Assembly (NCBI GenBank): GCA_905211265.1
Contig: CAJMAC010000001.1
Coordinates: 76,255 to 140,254, forward strand
Reading direction: 5' to 3'
Origin: an uncultured Eubacteriales bacterium
GTDB taxonomy: Bacteria > Bacillota_I > Bacilli_A > RF39 > UBA660
DNA: 64,000 nucleotides
The position numbers and the translations under genes are program-made. Below, piece after piece: positions 53,741 to 62,334 of this stretch. Positions within the stretch are counted from its first letter, which is position 1. Each line of letters begins with the position of its first letter. Under the pieces are notes generated by a model. That model was not told where the DNA came from. It was given only the letters and a program-made list of their open reading frames with translations, and did not search any database.

Positions 53741-54537
53741 AAATCCTCCATCAAATCAATAGTATTAGTATATATTTTATTTATAATATGTTCATTAATT
53801 AGTTTATTAGATAATTTAATAACAAAGGGTAAATCTAATTTCAAAGAATTAATTTTATTACTACTATAAACATCTTTAACACTACCATCTAAATATATAT
53901 TACCATTATTTAATACAACAATTCTATCAGAATATAAAGTATTTTCTAGATTATGAGTAATCATAATAATAGTAAGATTTCTTTCTTTTTGATATTTTTT
54001 TAATATCTCTAACACATCTTTTTTATCAGACGGTGTTAATTGATGCAATGCTTCATCTAGTATTAATATCTTTGGATTAAAAATAAGACTACTTGCAATA
54101 GCAACTCTTTGTTTTTCAGAATTAGTTAGGTTCCTAGGTTCAGAATATAATATATTTTCTAATTTGAATATTTTTGATACTTCATTAATAGCATTAGTAA
54201 TATCTTCTTTATCATATTGTAAATTTTCTAAAGAAAAAGCTAAATCATCAATAACAGTTTCACTAACAAAATGATTATCAAGATTATCAAATACTACTCC
54301 TATTTTTCTTCTTATATCTTTTAAATAAAATGAATTTAAGTTATAACCATCTATATTTATATATCCATCATATTTAATTAAACCAGTAAGTATTCTTATT
54401 AATGTTGTTTTACCACTCCCATTTGGACCAATAACACTAACAAAACTTCCCTTATTTATTTTTAAATCTAAATTACTAAATACTACCTTAGACTTATATC
54501 TAAAACATAATTTATCTATTTTAATTATATCTTCCAT
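53731..54537 (-). CDS. ecfA1: ECF transporter ATPase EcfA1, degenerate signature
   Basis: 268 aa ABC ATPase with Walker A GPNGSGKTT, Walker B ILILDEAL and the switch His (ITHN). The signature is LTNSEKQRVAIA where most EcfA have LSGGQKQ, so one of the two composite ATP sites may be weak. First gene of the ecfA1-A2-T-truA transcript. Confidence 0.9.
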   Translation of the reverse strand: MEDIIKIDKLCFRYKSKVVFSNLDLKINKGSFVSVIGPNGSGKTTLIRILTGLIKYDGYINIDGYNLNSFYLKDIRRKIGVVFDNLDNHFVSETVIDDLAFSLENLQYDKEDITNAINEVSKIFKLENILYSEPRNLTNSEKQRVAIASSLIFNPKILILDEALHQLTPSDKKDVLEILKKYQKERNLTIIMITHNLENTLYSDRIVVLNNGNIYLDGSVKDVYSSNKINSLKLDLPFVIKLSNKLINEHIINKIYTNTIDLMEDLWP

Positions 54538-54578
54538 AAAACCACAACCTAATATTATTATAATAAATAAACATTAAA

Positions 54579-54612
54579 AAAACAAGTAAAGAACATATAT
54601 TTTACTTGTTTT
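54579..54612 (-). terminator. Terminator after the 347-aa protein gene
   Basis: Perfect 12-base stem AAAACAAGTAAA / TTTACTTGTTTT with a further run of Ts on the minus strand. It includes the stop codon. Confidence 0.75.
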
Positions 54613-55645
54613 TATTAGTTTTTACTTTAACCTTTTCCTTATTACTAGGTATATTCAATATAACTGGAGCATTTATATCTTCGATTAAAGAACTAATTTC
54701 ATCTTTATGTTGTTCTTCATCTAATAATTTTAATACTTCTGTTTTCATTCCTTCTAGAAATATAGAACAATGTATTCTTGTGTAATCAGGAGTATTTAAA
54801 GTTAAATTAATTTCATTTTTCTTACTATTATTTAATGATTCCATATATTTATTTAATTCTCCAATAATTAATGTTTTATATTTCTTTTTATTTTCAACAG
54901 ATAGTTTATTAATTAATTCATCTAATTCTTTTGCTCTAATAATTATATCTTCATGATATTTATTCTTATTATTCTCGTTAGTTTTTCCTTTACTTTCAGA
55001 AATAAGTTTATTATAGTTTTCTTCTTGCAAAAATTTTTCATCAATTTCTTTTAAATATCTATTAGATTTAATTTCTTTACATGTCTTAATTAAAGTACAT
55101 ATATTAAAAAATAAAGTAGATATAATACCAGTATTAGCTAATACCATAAACAATTTAAATATAGGCGAAATATTAAAATTTATGTCAAATATACATGTTA
55201 AAAGTATAGATATTATCCCACAATGAAGGCTAACAAAAAACATAAGAACATGCTCATTACCTAAACTAGCCAAATTCTTTTTAAATATATTTTTAAACCC
55301 TTTATTCATATTATCTCTTTTTTCTTCAACTTCTTTTATATACTTTTTAGCTATATTAAATAAATTGTCTAGTTCTAAATCTATTTGTTTATTTTTTTCT
55401 TGATAGTACAAATAGTTAGAATCATATATAGTATACTTAGTAATAGTAGAGTCTTCATTTAATACACCATAATAATAACTATCATCATCTCTACCACAAT
55501 ATATAATTCTTTTTTTATCTATTAACTTACCCAATTTCTTTAAAAATTCATTTGCAAAAACTTCATGATAGTTAATTATAAATTTACTATTATATTTATC
55601 ATTTTTTCTATAAATTAGATACTCTTCATTATATTCAAATTCCAT
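54602..55645 (-). CDS. Membrane-associated protein of unknown function
   Basis: 347 aa. The N-terminal 115 residues are soluble, Tyr- and Asp-rich. Two close membrane helices follow (about 130-190: VLMFFVSLHCGIISILL and IFKLFMVLANTGIIST). A Lys/Glu/Asn-rich C-terminal half is probably helical. No catalytic motif or family recognised. It has its own terminator and a good AAGGAG site, so it is a single-gene unit. Confidence 0.55.
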   Translation of the reverse strand: MEFEYNEEYLIYRKNDKYNSKFIINYHEVFANEFLKKLGKLIDKKRIIYCGRDDDSYYYGVLNEDSTITKYTIYDSNYLYYQEKNKQIDLELDNLFNIAKKYIKEVEEKRDNMNKGFKNIFKKNLASLGNEHVLMFFVSLHCGIISILLTCIFDINFNISPIFKLFMVLANTGIISTLFFNICTLIKTCKEIKSNRYLKEIDEKFLQEENYNKLISESKGKTNENNKNKYHEDIIIRAKELDELINKLSVENKKKYKTLIIGELNKYMESLNNSKKNEINLTLNTPDYTRIHCSIFLEGMKTEVLKLLDEEQHKDEISSLIEDINAPVILNIPSNKEKVKVKTNKNK

Positions 55646-55695
55646 AAAATCTTTCTCCTTTTTAAGTAGTTTTTATTTTATCACAATAACATTAA

Positions 55696-55723
55696 AAAAA
55701 CAAGCGTGATTTATACTTGTTTC
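55696..55723 (-). terminator. Terminator after the CNNM/CorC gene
   Basis: Stem AAACAAG / CTTGTTT, T run on the minus strand, a few bases after the stop. Confidence 0.65.
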
Positions 55724-55727
55724 ATAT

Positions 55728-56990
55728 CTATATATCATATACATAATTAGTAGTAAAAGTAAGTTCTATTTTAGTAGGATTACCTGCGTCAATTGATAAT
55801 ATCTTCATTTTTATATTTTTATATTGAAATTCAGCATTCTTCTTAATTCTATTACTATCTAATTCCTTTAACCAACCTACAAAAGTTTTAGATTTAATAT
55901 TAGGTACTTCCATATTTTCTAAATAATTATTAAAGAAATATTTTACTTCAATATTAGGATTAATTTGGAAAGTATGTAAACCTATTTCTACAACATTTTG
56001 TGGTAAATCATCATATTCATCATATATTTCTCCGACTAACTCTTCGATTATGTCTTCTAGAGTAACTATACCTAAGAAATTATGATCTTCACTATTATCT
56101 ACTACTATAGCCATATGCATTCTACTTTTTTGTATTTTATCTAATGCATAAGATAATTTTCTACCAGGGGTAATATATATAACATCTTTAATTAATGATT
56201 GAATAGATATTTTTTTATTATTTAAAATATCATCAATTAAATCTCCTTCATGAACTATACCAATTACTTTATTAGTATTTCTACATATAACAGGTATTCT
56301 AGAATATTTTTGACTTGATATAATATCTCTAATAGTTTGTTCGCTAGCATCATCATACAAAAATATTACATCTTCTTTTTTTAGCATAACGCTAGATACT
56401 CTTTTATCATCAAAACTAACAGCATTTTGAATTAGTTCACTTTCTCCTTGATTAAGTACACCCTCATACTCAATAGTTTGTACTATTTCTAATAATTCAT
56501 CTTCAGTTGCAGTTATTTTCTTTTCATTCTTATTAAACTTATTTTCAAACTTTTGAACTAGTTTAGTAATAGGAAACATAATATTAACTAATACTGTAAA
56601 TATTGGAGTAACTTTATACATTATATCTAAAGCATTATTTTTACCAAAAATTTTAGGAGTTATTTCTCCAAACATTAAAATAACAATAGTCATTATAATT
56701 GTAGCATATGCTACTCCAGAAGAACCTAAACTTTTAGAAAATATATAAGTAGCAAGTGAAGTAGATAAAATATTAACAATATTATTAAATATAAGTATTG
56801 TTGTAACAGTTTCAGAATATTTTTTAACTAACCTATATACTTTAATAGATTTTTTATCTCCTTTTCTTGCTTTCGCTTTAATTCTAATTATACTAACCGA
56901 AGATAAAGCAGTTTCAGTCATTGAACATAATGCTGAAATACCAATTAAAATTATTAAAATAAAAATATACACTAACAAGTGGGGATCCAC
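55728..56990 (-). CDS. CNNM/CorC-HlyC family membrane protein (Mg2+ or Co2+ export)
   Basis: 420 aa. The N-terminal DUF21 membrane domain (about four helices, ALCSMTETALSS near the start) is followed by a pair of CBS domains (HEGDLIDDIL, AIVVDNSEDHNFLGIV) and the C-terminal CorC/HlyC domain. Members carry out Na-driven Mg2+ efflux and bind ATP at the CBS pair. Translation starts at GTG, which directly follows the TAA stop of the truncated gene upstream, so the two were co-translated originally. Confidence 0.88.
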   Translation of the reverse strand: MDPHLLVYIFILIILIGISALCSMTETALSSVSIIRIKAKARKGDKKSIKVYRLVKKYSETVTTILIFNNIVNILSTSLATYIFSKSLGSSGVAYATIIMTIVILMFGEITPKIFGKNNALDIMYKVTPIFTVLVNIMFPITKLVQKFENKFNKNEKKITATEDELLEIVQTIEYEGVLNQGESELIQNAVSFDDKRVSSVMLKKEDVIFLYDDASEQTIRDIISSQKYSRIPVICRNTNKVIGIVHEGDLIDDILNNKKISIQSLIKDVIYITPGRKLSYALDKIQKSRMHMAIVVDNSEDHNFLGIVTLEDIIEELVGEIYDEYDDLPQNVVEIGLHTFQINPNIEVKYFFNNYLENMEVPNIKSKTFVGWLKELDSNRIKKNAEFQYKNIKMKILSIDAGNPTKIELTFTTNYVYDI

Positions 56991-57245
56991 TTAAATCACT
57001 TCCTCTAAATTGTTCATTAATGATGTATTATCACATACACCTAATTTTTTTTCATTAAAATTTTCAATTAAATAGTTTCTATTTAATTTTATAAATGTAG
57101 ATTTATTATAATTATAACTATAATAATTATGATTATAACTTATTAATACAAAGTATTTTTTATTAATACTATTTACATATAAATTATTTATTTCTATATT
57201 ATCATCAGGATAATATTTATTAAATAATTCTTTATATATTTTTTT
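56991..57245 (-). pseudogene. C-terminal fragment of a chromosomal gene cut at the host/phage junction
   Basis: An open frame without a start codon runs to TAA at 56993. It encodes a Tyr/Asn-rich tail (KYYPDDNIEINNLYV to LMNNLEEVI), in the base composition of the host. Its stop abuts the GTG of the CNNM gene (TAAGTG), the normal operon spacing here, so it is genuine host sequence. The upstream part is missing: beyond about 57,245 the sequence belongs to the recoded phage. No family can be named from the remnant. Confidence 0.55.
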
Positions 57246-57250
57246 GCATA
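57225..57250. other. Host/phage junction
   Basis: An A/T-only stretch (seven As and TATATAAAG on the minus strand) separates a host reading frame on the left from a TAG-containing phage frame on the right. Base composition, codon use and stop-codon use change here. I see no integrase gene, no tRNA and no obvious direct repeat of an attachment site near this point. Confidence 0.7.
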
Positions 57251-57786
57251 TTCTATGGTAACATCTATTTCATCTAAGGTGGAACCACATTACTTGCTTG
57301 CTTTATTAATCCTTTTAACTCTGCAACTTGTTCTTGTAATTCCTTTATTCTAGGATCTTCTTGTTTCAAATTTTCCTCCTAATAATCCAACTACTTGAGT
57401 ATTGCATCGCACTTATTCATCTCTTCTTCATACTTAGCTAAAGCCTCCTTCTTTGCCTTGTATTCATTATAATTATTCTTTACCATTGTTATTATCTATT
57501 GTTTATCTGTTGCTATAGTTAAACCTACAGCTCCATCAGTTACAATAGACTTATTATCTTCTACAGATAATTTCTTCTATTCGCCGTCACACCCTATTGT
57601 TATATCAACTAGCTTCTTTCTATTCTAATTTGGTAGAGGAAACTATTGAGGAGGAAGGGGTTCATCATAAACCTTGGATACATTCATTACAGTACCTTTA
57701 TAATAAGTAGTACTTTTCTTAAACGTTCCAGTTATTTCTAATACATGTATAGGATCTCCTATATTTAATTGTGCAAATGTTATCAT
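57232..57786 (-). CDS. Phage protein with coiled-coil C-terminus, nine in-frame TAG codons
   Basis: 184 aa when TAG is read as Gln; stop is TAA at 57234. The N-terminus is ITFAQLNIGDPIHVLEI, a beta-rich domain of about 100 residues. A coiled coil follows (NNYNEYKAKKEALAKYEEE and IKELQEQVAELKGL). TAG falls in Gln-compatible places such as coiled-coil surfaces and the tail PPQMKQMLPQ. Under the standard code no long ORF exists here, which is why it looks non-coding. The final codons lie in the junction stretch, so the true end may differ. Function unknown. Confidence 0.65.
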
Positions 57787-57801
57787 AATAAGTATTTATT
57801 A

Positions 57802-57821
57802 AAGGGCTCCTAAGAGCCCTT
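57802..57821 (-). terminator. Phage hairpin terminator
   Basis: Perfect stem AAGGGCTC / GAGCCCTT with a 4-base loop, 12 bases after the stop of the 144-aa gene. The T tract is stronger on the plus strand (TTTTTG) than on the minus strand (TTTAATAAAT), so minus-strand efficiency is uncertain. Confidence 0.65.
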
Positions 57822-57833
57822 TTTGATTAAAGA

Positions 57834-58268
57834 TTACGCAGTAGCAGTAGTAGGCGGTATAATATGGTTTACAGTTTGAAATATACCATTTGATTTATTA
57901 TAGTAAATCAGATATCTATTACCAGTGGATATTTCTTCTGTAGCCATTTGATCGCCTGAACCATTTATAAGAGCTCTAGCCCCTGTAGAAGTAGTAGTCG
58001 TAGGACTTACTTGATTAGCTGTTCTAGTAGTATCTATACTTACTAAAGAAGCTGCAGTTACTGTTGTAGCAGGAGTATTTACTATATTAAGTAAAAATAT
58101 TCCCTCACAAGGAAGTTGTCTCCAGATTCTAGGACAGATACCATAAGTAACAGTATTATTGGTAGTATCAGTGGTAACATATATTGTTCTCAATGAAGGT
58201 ATACCAAAGTTATCTATAGTTCTTACTCTACTTCTATTAAATGTATAAGGATTAAAATTAAAAAACAT
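57834..58268 (-). CDS. Phage 144-aa protein, probable virion-associated
   Basis: 144 aa with no TAG codon. Starts MFFNFNPYTFNRSRV, contains a beta- and Thr-rich core (TIYVTTDTTNNTVTYG) and ends TTATA. I start at the ATG preceded at 5 bases by AAGGAGG, not at upstream in-frame codons inside the previous gene. It is the third gene of a run with the 287-aa protein. I recall similar proteins beside such genes in gut phages, but no function. Confidence 0.7.
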   Translation of the reverse strand: MFFNFNPYTFNRSRVRTIDNFGIPSLRTIYVTTDTTNNTVTYGICPRIWRQLPCEGIFLLNIVNTPATTVTAASLVSIDTTRTANQVSPTTTTSTGARALINGSGDQMATEEISTGNRYLIYYNKSNGIFQTVNHIIPPTTATA

Positions 58269-58282
58269 AATTACCTCCTTTC

Positions 58283-59146
58283 TTAGCATCCACAGCCACA
58301 TCCATCACAGTAACCATTGTAACCATAGCCTGTAAAGCCACCATTACATCCATACGGGTTACAAGTCAGATATGCAGGAACCGGAGTAGGTCTTAACTGA
58401 TTAACAATGTTAGCGGTTTGAGCTTGCTGAGAAGCAGCTAAAGCCAACTGATTGTTTTCTTGACGCAATGAGTCAATCTTGTTCTGCATTTCACGCATTT
58501 CAAGTTGACAGAATTTGTCATTAATTATCTGAGTCTAAGCGTCTATTTTAGCACCCAAGATGTTGAACTGAGTATTAGCGTTGCTTGTCAGAGTATTAGT
58601 CTGATTTACAATAGCTAATTGGCTCTCATAACCCTGAGTAGTTATAGCGTTACGTACATCACAGCAGCAAGAAGCCAATTGTGATGCAAGACTAGCGTTA
58701 CCACTCTGTATAGCATTAATTACTTGTGCACCTGTAAGTTTGGTATCGCAAGCTATCTGACTTACACTTGCATTAATAGTATTCAGAGCATTTTGAACTG
58801 AATTAATATCACAATTCAAAGTATTAGACAATGTGCTGATAGCTTCTTTGTTACCATTGATTGCTTGCATTAGCAGATTAGTATTGGCATCAGTATTTAA
58901 TTGAGAAGCAAGCTGTGAAGCTTCACAACTTCTGTTACCGAAGCCATTACCACCCCAACCGCCCCAGCAGAAGAAGATCAGGATAATCCAGATCCACCAC
59001 CATCCGCCGTTACCGCCGAAACCTCCATTGTTATTCATCATAGCCATCAAAGCAGCAGGGTCCATACCTTTATTTGCGTTCTGCATTAAAGCAGCTAGAC
59101 CAGCGTCGAAACCGCGGTCTTGAAGGATAATTTTATCTTCTAACAT
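58283..59146 (-). CDS. Phage Gly/Asn/Gln-rich protein with one membrane helix, one in-frame TAG
   Basis: 287 aa when the TAG at 58535-58537 is read as Gln; with the standard code it would split into 203 aa and a lost remainder. The N-terminus is MLEDKIILQDRGFDAGLAAL, then a Gly/Asn patch, a Trp/Ile/Phe-rich hydrophobic helix (WWWIWIILIFFCWGG), and Ala/Asn/Gln-rich helical repeats (AINGNKEAISTLSNTLNCD). The C-terminus ends with a Gly/Cys/Tyr-rich tail (CDGCGCGC). Similar proteins recur in gut phages; they are probably virion or membrane-associated. The two halves join exactly at the TAG. Confidence 0.8.
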
Positions 59147-59178
59147 AATTGATTTTATTTAGGATTGATTTAATTTGA

Positions 59179-59781
59179 TTAATATCTAATGTAGCGCACA
59201 GAACGACCACGTTTGAATTCTTCTTCCATAGGAAAGGATTTTTCTCTTTCTCTCTCCTTCTCAAAGTCTCTTTCATCGTATTCTCTGTCGTATTCTCTAC
59301 GTCTACCATATGAAGATCTACCCATTCTACGGTAGTTTCCATAACGTTCCTCTTCGTCATCATCTTCGTACTTGCTGTAATATCTTTCATAAAGATCTTC
59401 TTCAGCGTTTCTAATCTTATCACACATGACATAAATATAGTAGAACCACATTTTACCTTCATCTATATCTTTGTCACAGATCCAAGCTTTAGCTAATTCT
59501 ACGAAGAACTTCGTATTGTTAGTGCCGGTAATGTTAACAATGACACGATAGTAATCAGAGTATACCATATTCAATGCAACGTACCAATCATATTTGTTTA
59601 TCTTTTCATCTAAACGAATACCATATTGATTAGCTAATGCTGTAGTTTCTTCTAATGACCAATGTTGACCTCTTGTTCCGTCTTCATTTTCCATTTTATT
59701 TACAGCTTTACGAGCATGTTCTTCATTGAAATGAGGACCGTGTTCAGCTTCATAAGCTTTTGTACGGATTATTCTATGCAT
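59179..59781 (-). CDS. Phage protein of DUF7841-like family
   Basis: 200 aa without TAG. The first 115 residues are conserved in style: MHRIIRTKAYEAEHGPHF, WSLEETTALANQYG, YDWYVALNMVYSDYYRV. I recall this family from gut phages and prophages, where it lies near tail genes. The C-terminal 70 residues are very rich in Arg, Glu, Asp and Tyr. Function unknown; the genes around it suggest a structural or host-interaction role. Confidence 0.7.
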   Translation of the reverse strand: MHRIIRTKAYEAEHGPHFNEEHARKAVNKMENEDGTRGQHWSLEETTALANQYGIRLDEKINKYDWYVALNMVYSDYYRVIVNITGTNNTKFFVELAKAWICDKDIDEGKMWFYYIYVMCDKIRNAEEDLYERYYSKYEDDDEEERYGNYRRMGRSSYGRRREYDREYDERDFEKEREREKSFPMEEEFKRGRSVRYIRY

Positions 59782-59816
59782 ATTATTATTGATTAATTTA
59801 TGTTTATAATAATAGT

Positions 59817-60455
59817 TTATTTGATTTCTATTATTCTGGTATCAGTTACTTTGATAAGTTTATTGGAATTATCTATAGTAAATTTGCGAATTTTATCTTT
59901 TTTAAAGTCAAAGTGAAAGAACCTGGACAGCCACGATTTGTACTAATTACGATACACTTTTTTTTCTTCTATGAATAATGTCTAAGCATTCTTCAAATCT
60001 AATGTGACTGATAAGATTGAATCTTTTCTACTTACTATGATTGTCGTTAATTTATTGAGTTTTAACTCCTTACTAAAATCTGATTCTTTTGTTTGGATTA
60101 CTGTTTTGATTGAATCCTTTACTTCTGTATTGATTACTTGAGCTTGTACCAGGTTCTTATCTTTAACTTTTAATTTCTTTTTGGTTTCATTAAGCTATTC
60201 AATTATACTGTCTTTACTACATTTTAACTAATCTATAGTAAGCTATAATGTTCTATTAGCCTAATCTTTCTTATCAAATAGAGATTCATAGTAACTAGTA
60301 TTATTAACTAGCCTAGCTATCTCTGCATCCTTTTTTTTCAGTTGGTTGTACATAAAAAAAGCACTTACCGAGAGAATACATATGAAACCTATGGTAAGTG
60401 CTTTGAAATTTCCTTTCAACCAATTAACTACTGTGAGTATTGCTGTTATTATCAT
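59817..60455 (-). CDS. Spanin-like membrane-anchored coiled-coil protein, six in-frame TAGs
   Basis: 212 aa with TAG = Gln, TAA stop at 59819. One N-terminal membrane helix (ALTIGFICILSVSAFFMY) is followed by a long charged coiled-coil segment (QLKKKDAEIARLV, NETKKKLKVKDKNL) and a beta-type C-terminus. This layout and its place behind a holin match an inner-membrane spanin (Rz-like) that helps break the outer membrane. The start overlaps the holin end by 32 bases, as usual for lysis genes. With the standard code it would stop after 64 residues. Confidence 0.6.
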
Positions 60456-60930
60456 TATTGGTATTTTTTAAATCATTAATGTCAATATCTACTCCGAGAT
60501 ATTTCTCACCTTTAGATTTGATAACCTTTCCTAAAACTTTTTCTATTACTTTACAAATCTTGCAATCTGGATGTAAATCTTTCATAGACTCAAGCCAAGA
60601 TATAAACTCTGTTCCGCATATCATACCAGATATAAACTCTACAGCATGCAAATCTATAGAAGTAACTATACTAGTATCTATTACATGTGCTCCTGCTATC
60701 AATAGTACAGCCTCAAATAACTTATTTATAGTCTTCCATAATTTGTAGGACTCTAACTACTTATGACCATACTTACGAGAAACTTTATAACCAAGGATTA
60801 CATCTACAATGATGAATAAACATACGCAAACAACAGTTACTGAAATTGGTGCAAAGTAGCTAGTGATTCCCGCTAGTATTCCAGCAGATATTTTTTGTGC
60901 ACTGCTGAACATACTTTTTAATAGTGTCAT
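60424..60930 (-). CDS. Phage holin, one in-frame TAG
   Basis: 168 aa with TAG (60757-60759) read as Gln. Two to three hydrophobic helices (TSYFAPISVTVVCVCLFIIVD; LFEAVLLIAGAHVI; AVEFISGMICGTEFISWL) fit the phage holin family IV type that makes the membrane hole at lysis. I start at the ATG 7 bases after AGGAGAT; an ATG nine codons earlier (60957) has no ribosome site. The TAG is in the loop after YKVSRKYGHK, and the two halves recover one frame. Confidence 0.75.
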
Positions 60931-60980
60931 AACCGGATCTCCTATATTGTGAATCATAGCAAGTGTTTTGAAAAGTAAAA

Positions 60981-61007
60981 CCCTAGCTGATAATTAGTCT
61001 GCCAGGG
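60981..61007 (-). terminator. Terminator after the reverse transcriptase gene
   Basis: Stem CCCTGGC / GCTAGGG (one G-T pair) followed on the minus strand by TTTTACTTTT. It separates the DGR genes from the lysis genes. Confidence 0.6.
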
Positions 61008-61070
61008 CTGATAATATTGTTTTGATATACTTATAAAACGTATATATTTATATACAGTTTCTTAGTCTAA

Positions 61071-62078
61071 TTATTCTTTAATATATTCTAATAGCTCTTT
61101 ATATTTAGACATTTTATTTAACAAGTTACGTCCATTACAGTATTTAATCCAACCTATATAGCTACATATTTTTTGCTTATACGTATCTTTATCTAGGTTC
61201 TATTTTTTATTTAACTTGTTTATCTTTTTGCAGAATTTCTTTTTTATACGCTTTCTTAATAGTGTATGAGTATGAAATACTCTATATCCTACAAAATCTA
61301 TACCTCTCGAATCTACCTTAAATATCTACCAATTATCCTTAAAGTTTAACTTTAATTTATTATTAAGATAATCCTGTATATTATAGAATAAATCTCGTAA
61401 CTACTACTTATCTCCACCTAATATTACAATATCATCTGCATATCTAAAGTAGTATCTAACTTTCTTTTGTTCTTTAATCCAGTGATCTAAATAAGTAAGA
61501 TATAAATTAGCAAAGAACTAGGATAAGTAATTACCAATAGGTACTCCCTAAGCTGATTCTATTATTTCATCTAGCAGACTTAATAGTCTTTTGTCTTTTA
61601 TTTTTTTCCTTATTATTGTTTTTAATATATCGTGATCTATAGAATGATAGAACTTTCTGATATCTAACTTTAAACAGTACTGCGTATTTATTTCATCCTT
61701 TAAAGCAAATTTAACATCTTTTAAAGCTTTGTGTATACCGCGCTTTCTAATGCAACTATAAGTTCCTTTTACAAATGCAGATACCCATATAGGCTCCATT
61801 ATATTCATAATTGCGTGATGTACAATTCTGTCAGGATAGTATGGTAGCTTAAATATTTCTCTTTCTTTTGGTTCATATATTTTGAAAACATAATATTCGG
61901 AAGTTTCGTATTCCCCATTTATTAGTTTTCTCTGTAGATCTAAAAGTAACTTGTCTTTGTTCTTATCAAATAACATTACTTCAGGTCTATGTGATTTCTA
62001 TCTTCTAGCTCTTTTATCAGCCTCATATAAGTTATCTAAACTTACTATTTTATCAAATAAATTATTGTATCTTTTCAT
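61071..62078 (-). CDS. Diversity-generating-retroelement reverse transcriptase, seven in-frame TAGs
   Basis: 335 aa with TAG = Gln, TAA stop at 61073. Motifs in order: N-terminus MKRYNNLFDKIVSLDNLYEA; catalytic Asp139 in LKLDIRKFYHSID; GVPIGNYLSQFFANLYL with the DGR-type IGxxxSQ (residues 181-187); YADD at 213-216 (YYFRYADDIVILGG); and the C-terminal thumb. Two glutamines of the SQ region (177 and 187) are TAG codons, as are 27, 225, 226, 251 and 293, approximately. It copies the template repeat RNA with adenine errors and feeds the cDNA into the variable repeat upstream. No intron or maturase domain. The accessory protein Avd is not found here. Confidence 0.93.
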
Positions 62079-62210
62079 CTGAAATCCTATTTCGAGTTTT
62101 CACAAAGTTACTAACACGAAGATTTTAATTAGTCATTTTTTACCTAGTGGTAAAGTCTCCTCTAACAGTTTTTTCATCTTATTATTCAGATATGTTTTGT
62201 TAAGATTTCA

Positions 62211-62303
62211 GTGTACTGACATTGGCATTAGCATTGCTAAGTGTATTGTTAGAATTCAAATTGAGTAAACTGGAATTCGTACTATTACTAGTGTTACTGC
62301 TTA
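62211..62303 (-). repeat. DGR template repeat (TR)
   Basis: 93 bp between the target gene and the reverse transcriptase gene. Aligned without gaps to 62355-62447 (offset 144), 67 positions are the same and 26 differ. On the coding strand all 26 are A in this copy. Translated, the TR is full of Asn and Ser codons (AAT, AAC, AGT), the codons that give the widest residue range on A-mutagenesis. Outside the limits the similarity stops. Confidence 0.96.
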
Positions 62304-62334
62304 ATGACAGAGGACAACTTTATCTATATTTAAA

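Noticed and set aside
59133..59462. 109-aa ORF on the minus strand
   Set aside because: Out-of-frame shadow over the start of the 287-aa gene and the end of the DUF7841-like gene, with no ribosome site.
61071..62078. Group II intron or retron reverse transcriptase
   Set aside because: No maturase or endonuclease domain and no intron RNA or msr/msd-like structure. The IGxxxSQ motif and the A-only TR/VR pair show a DGR.
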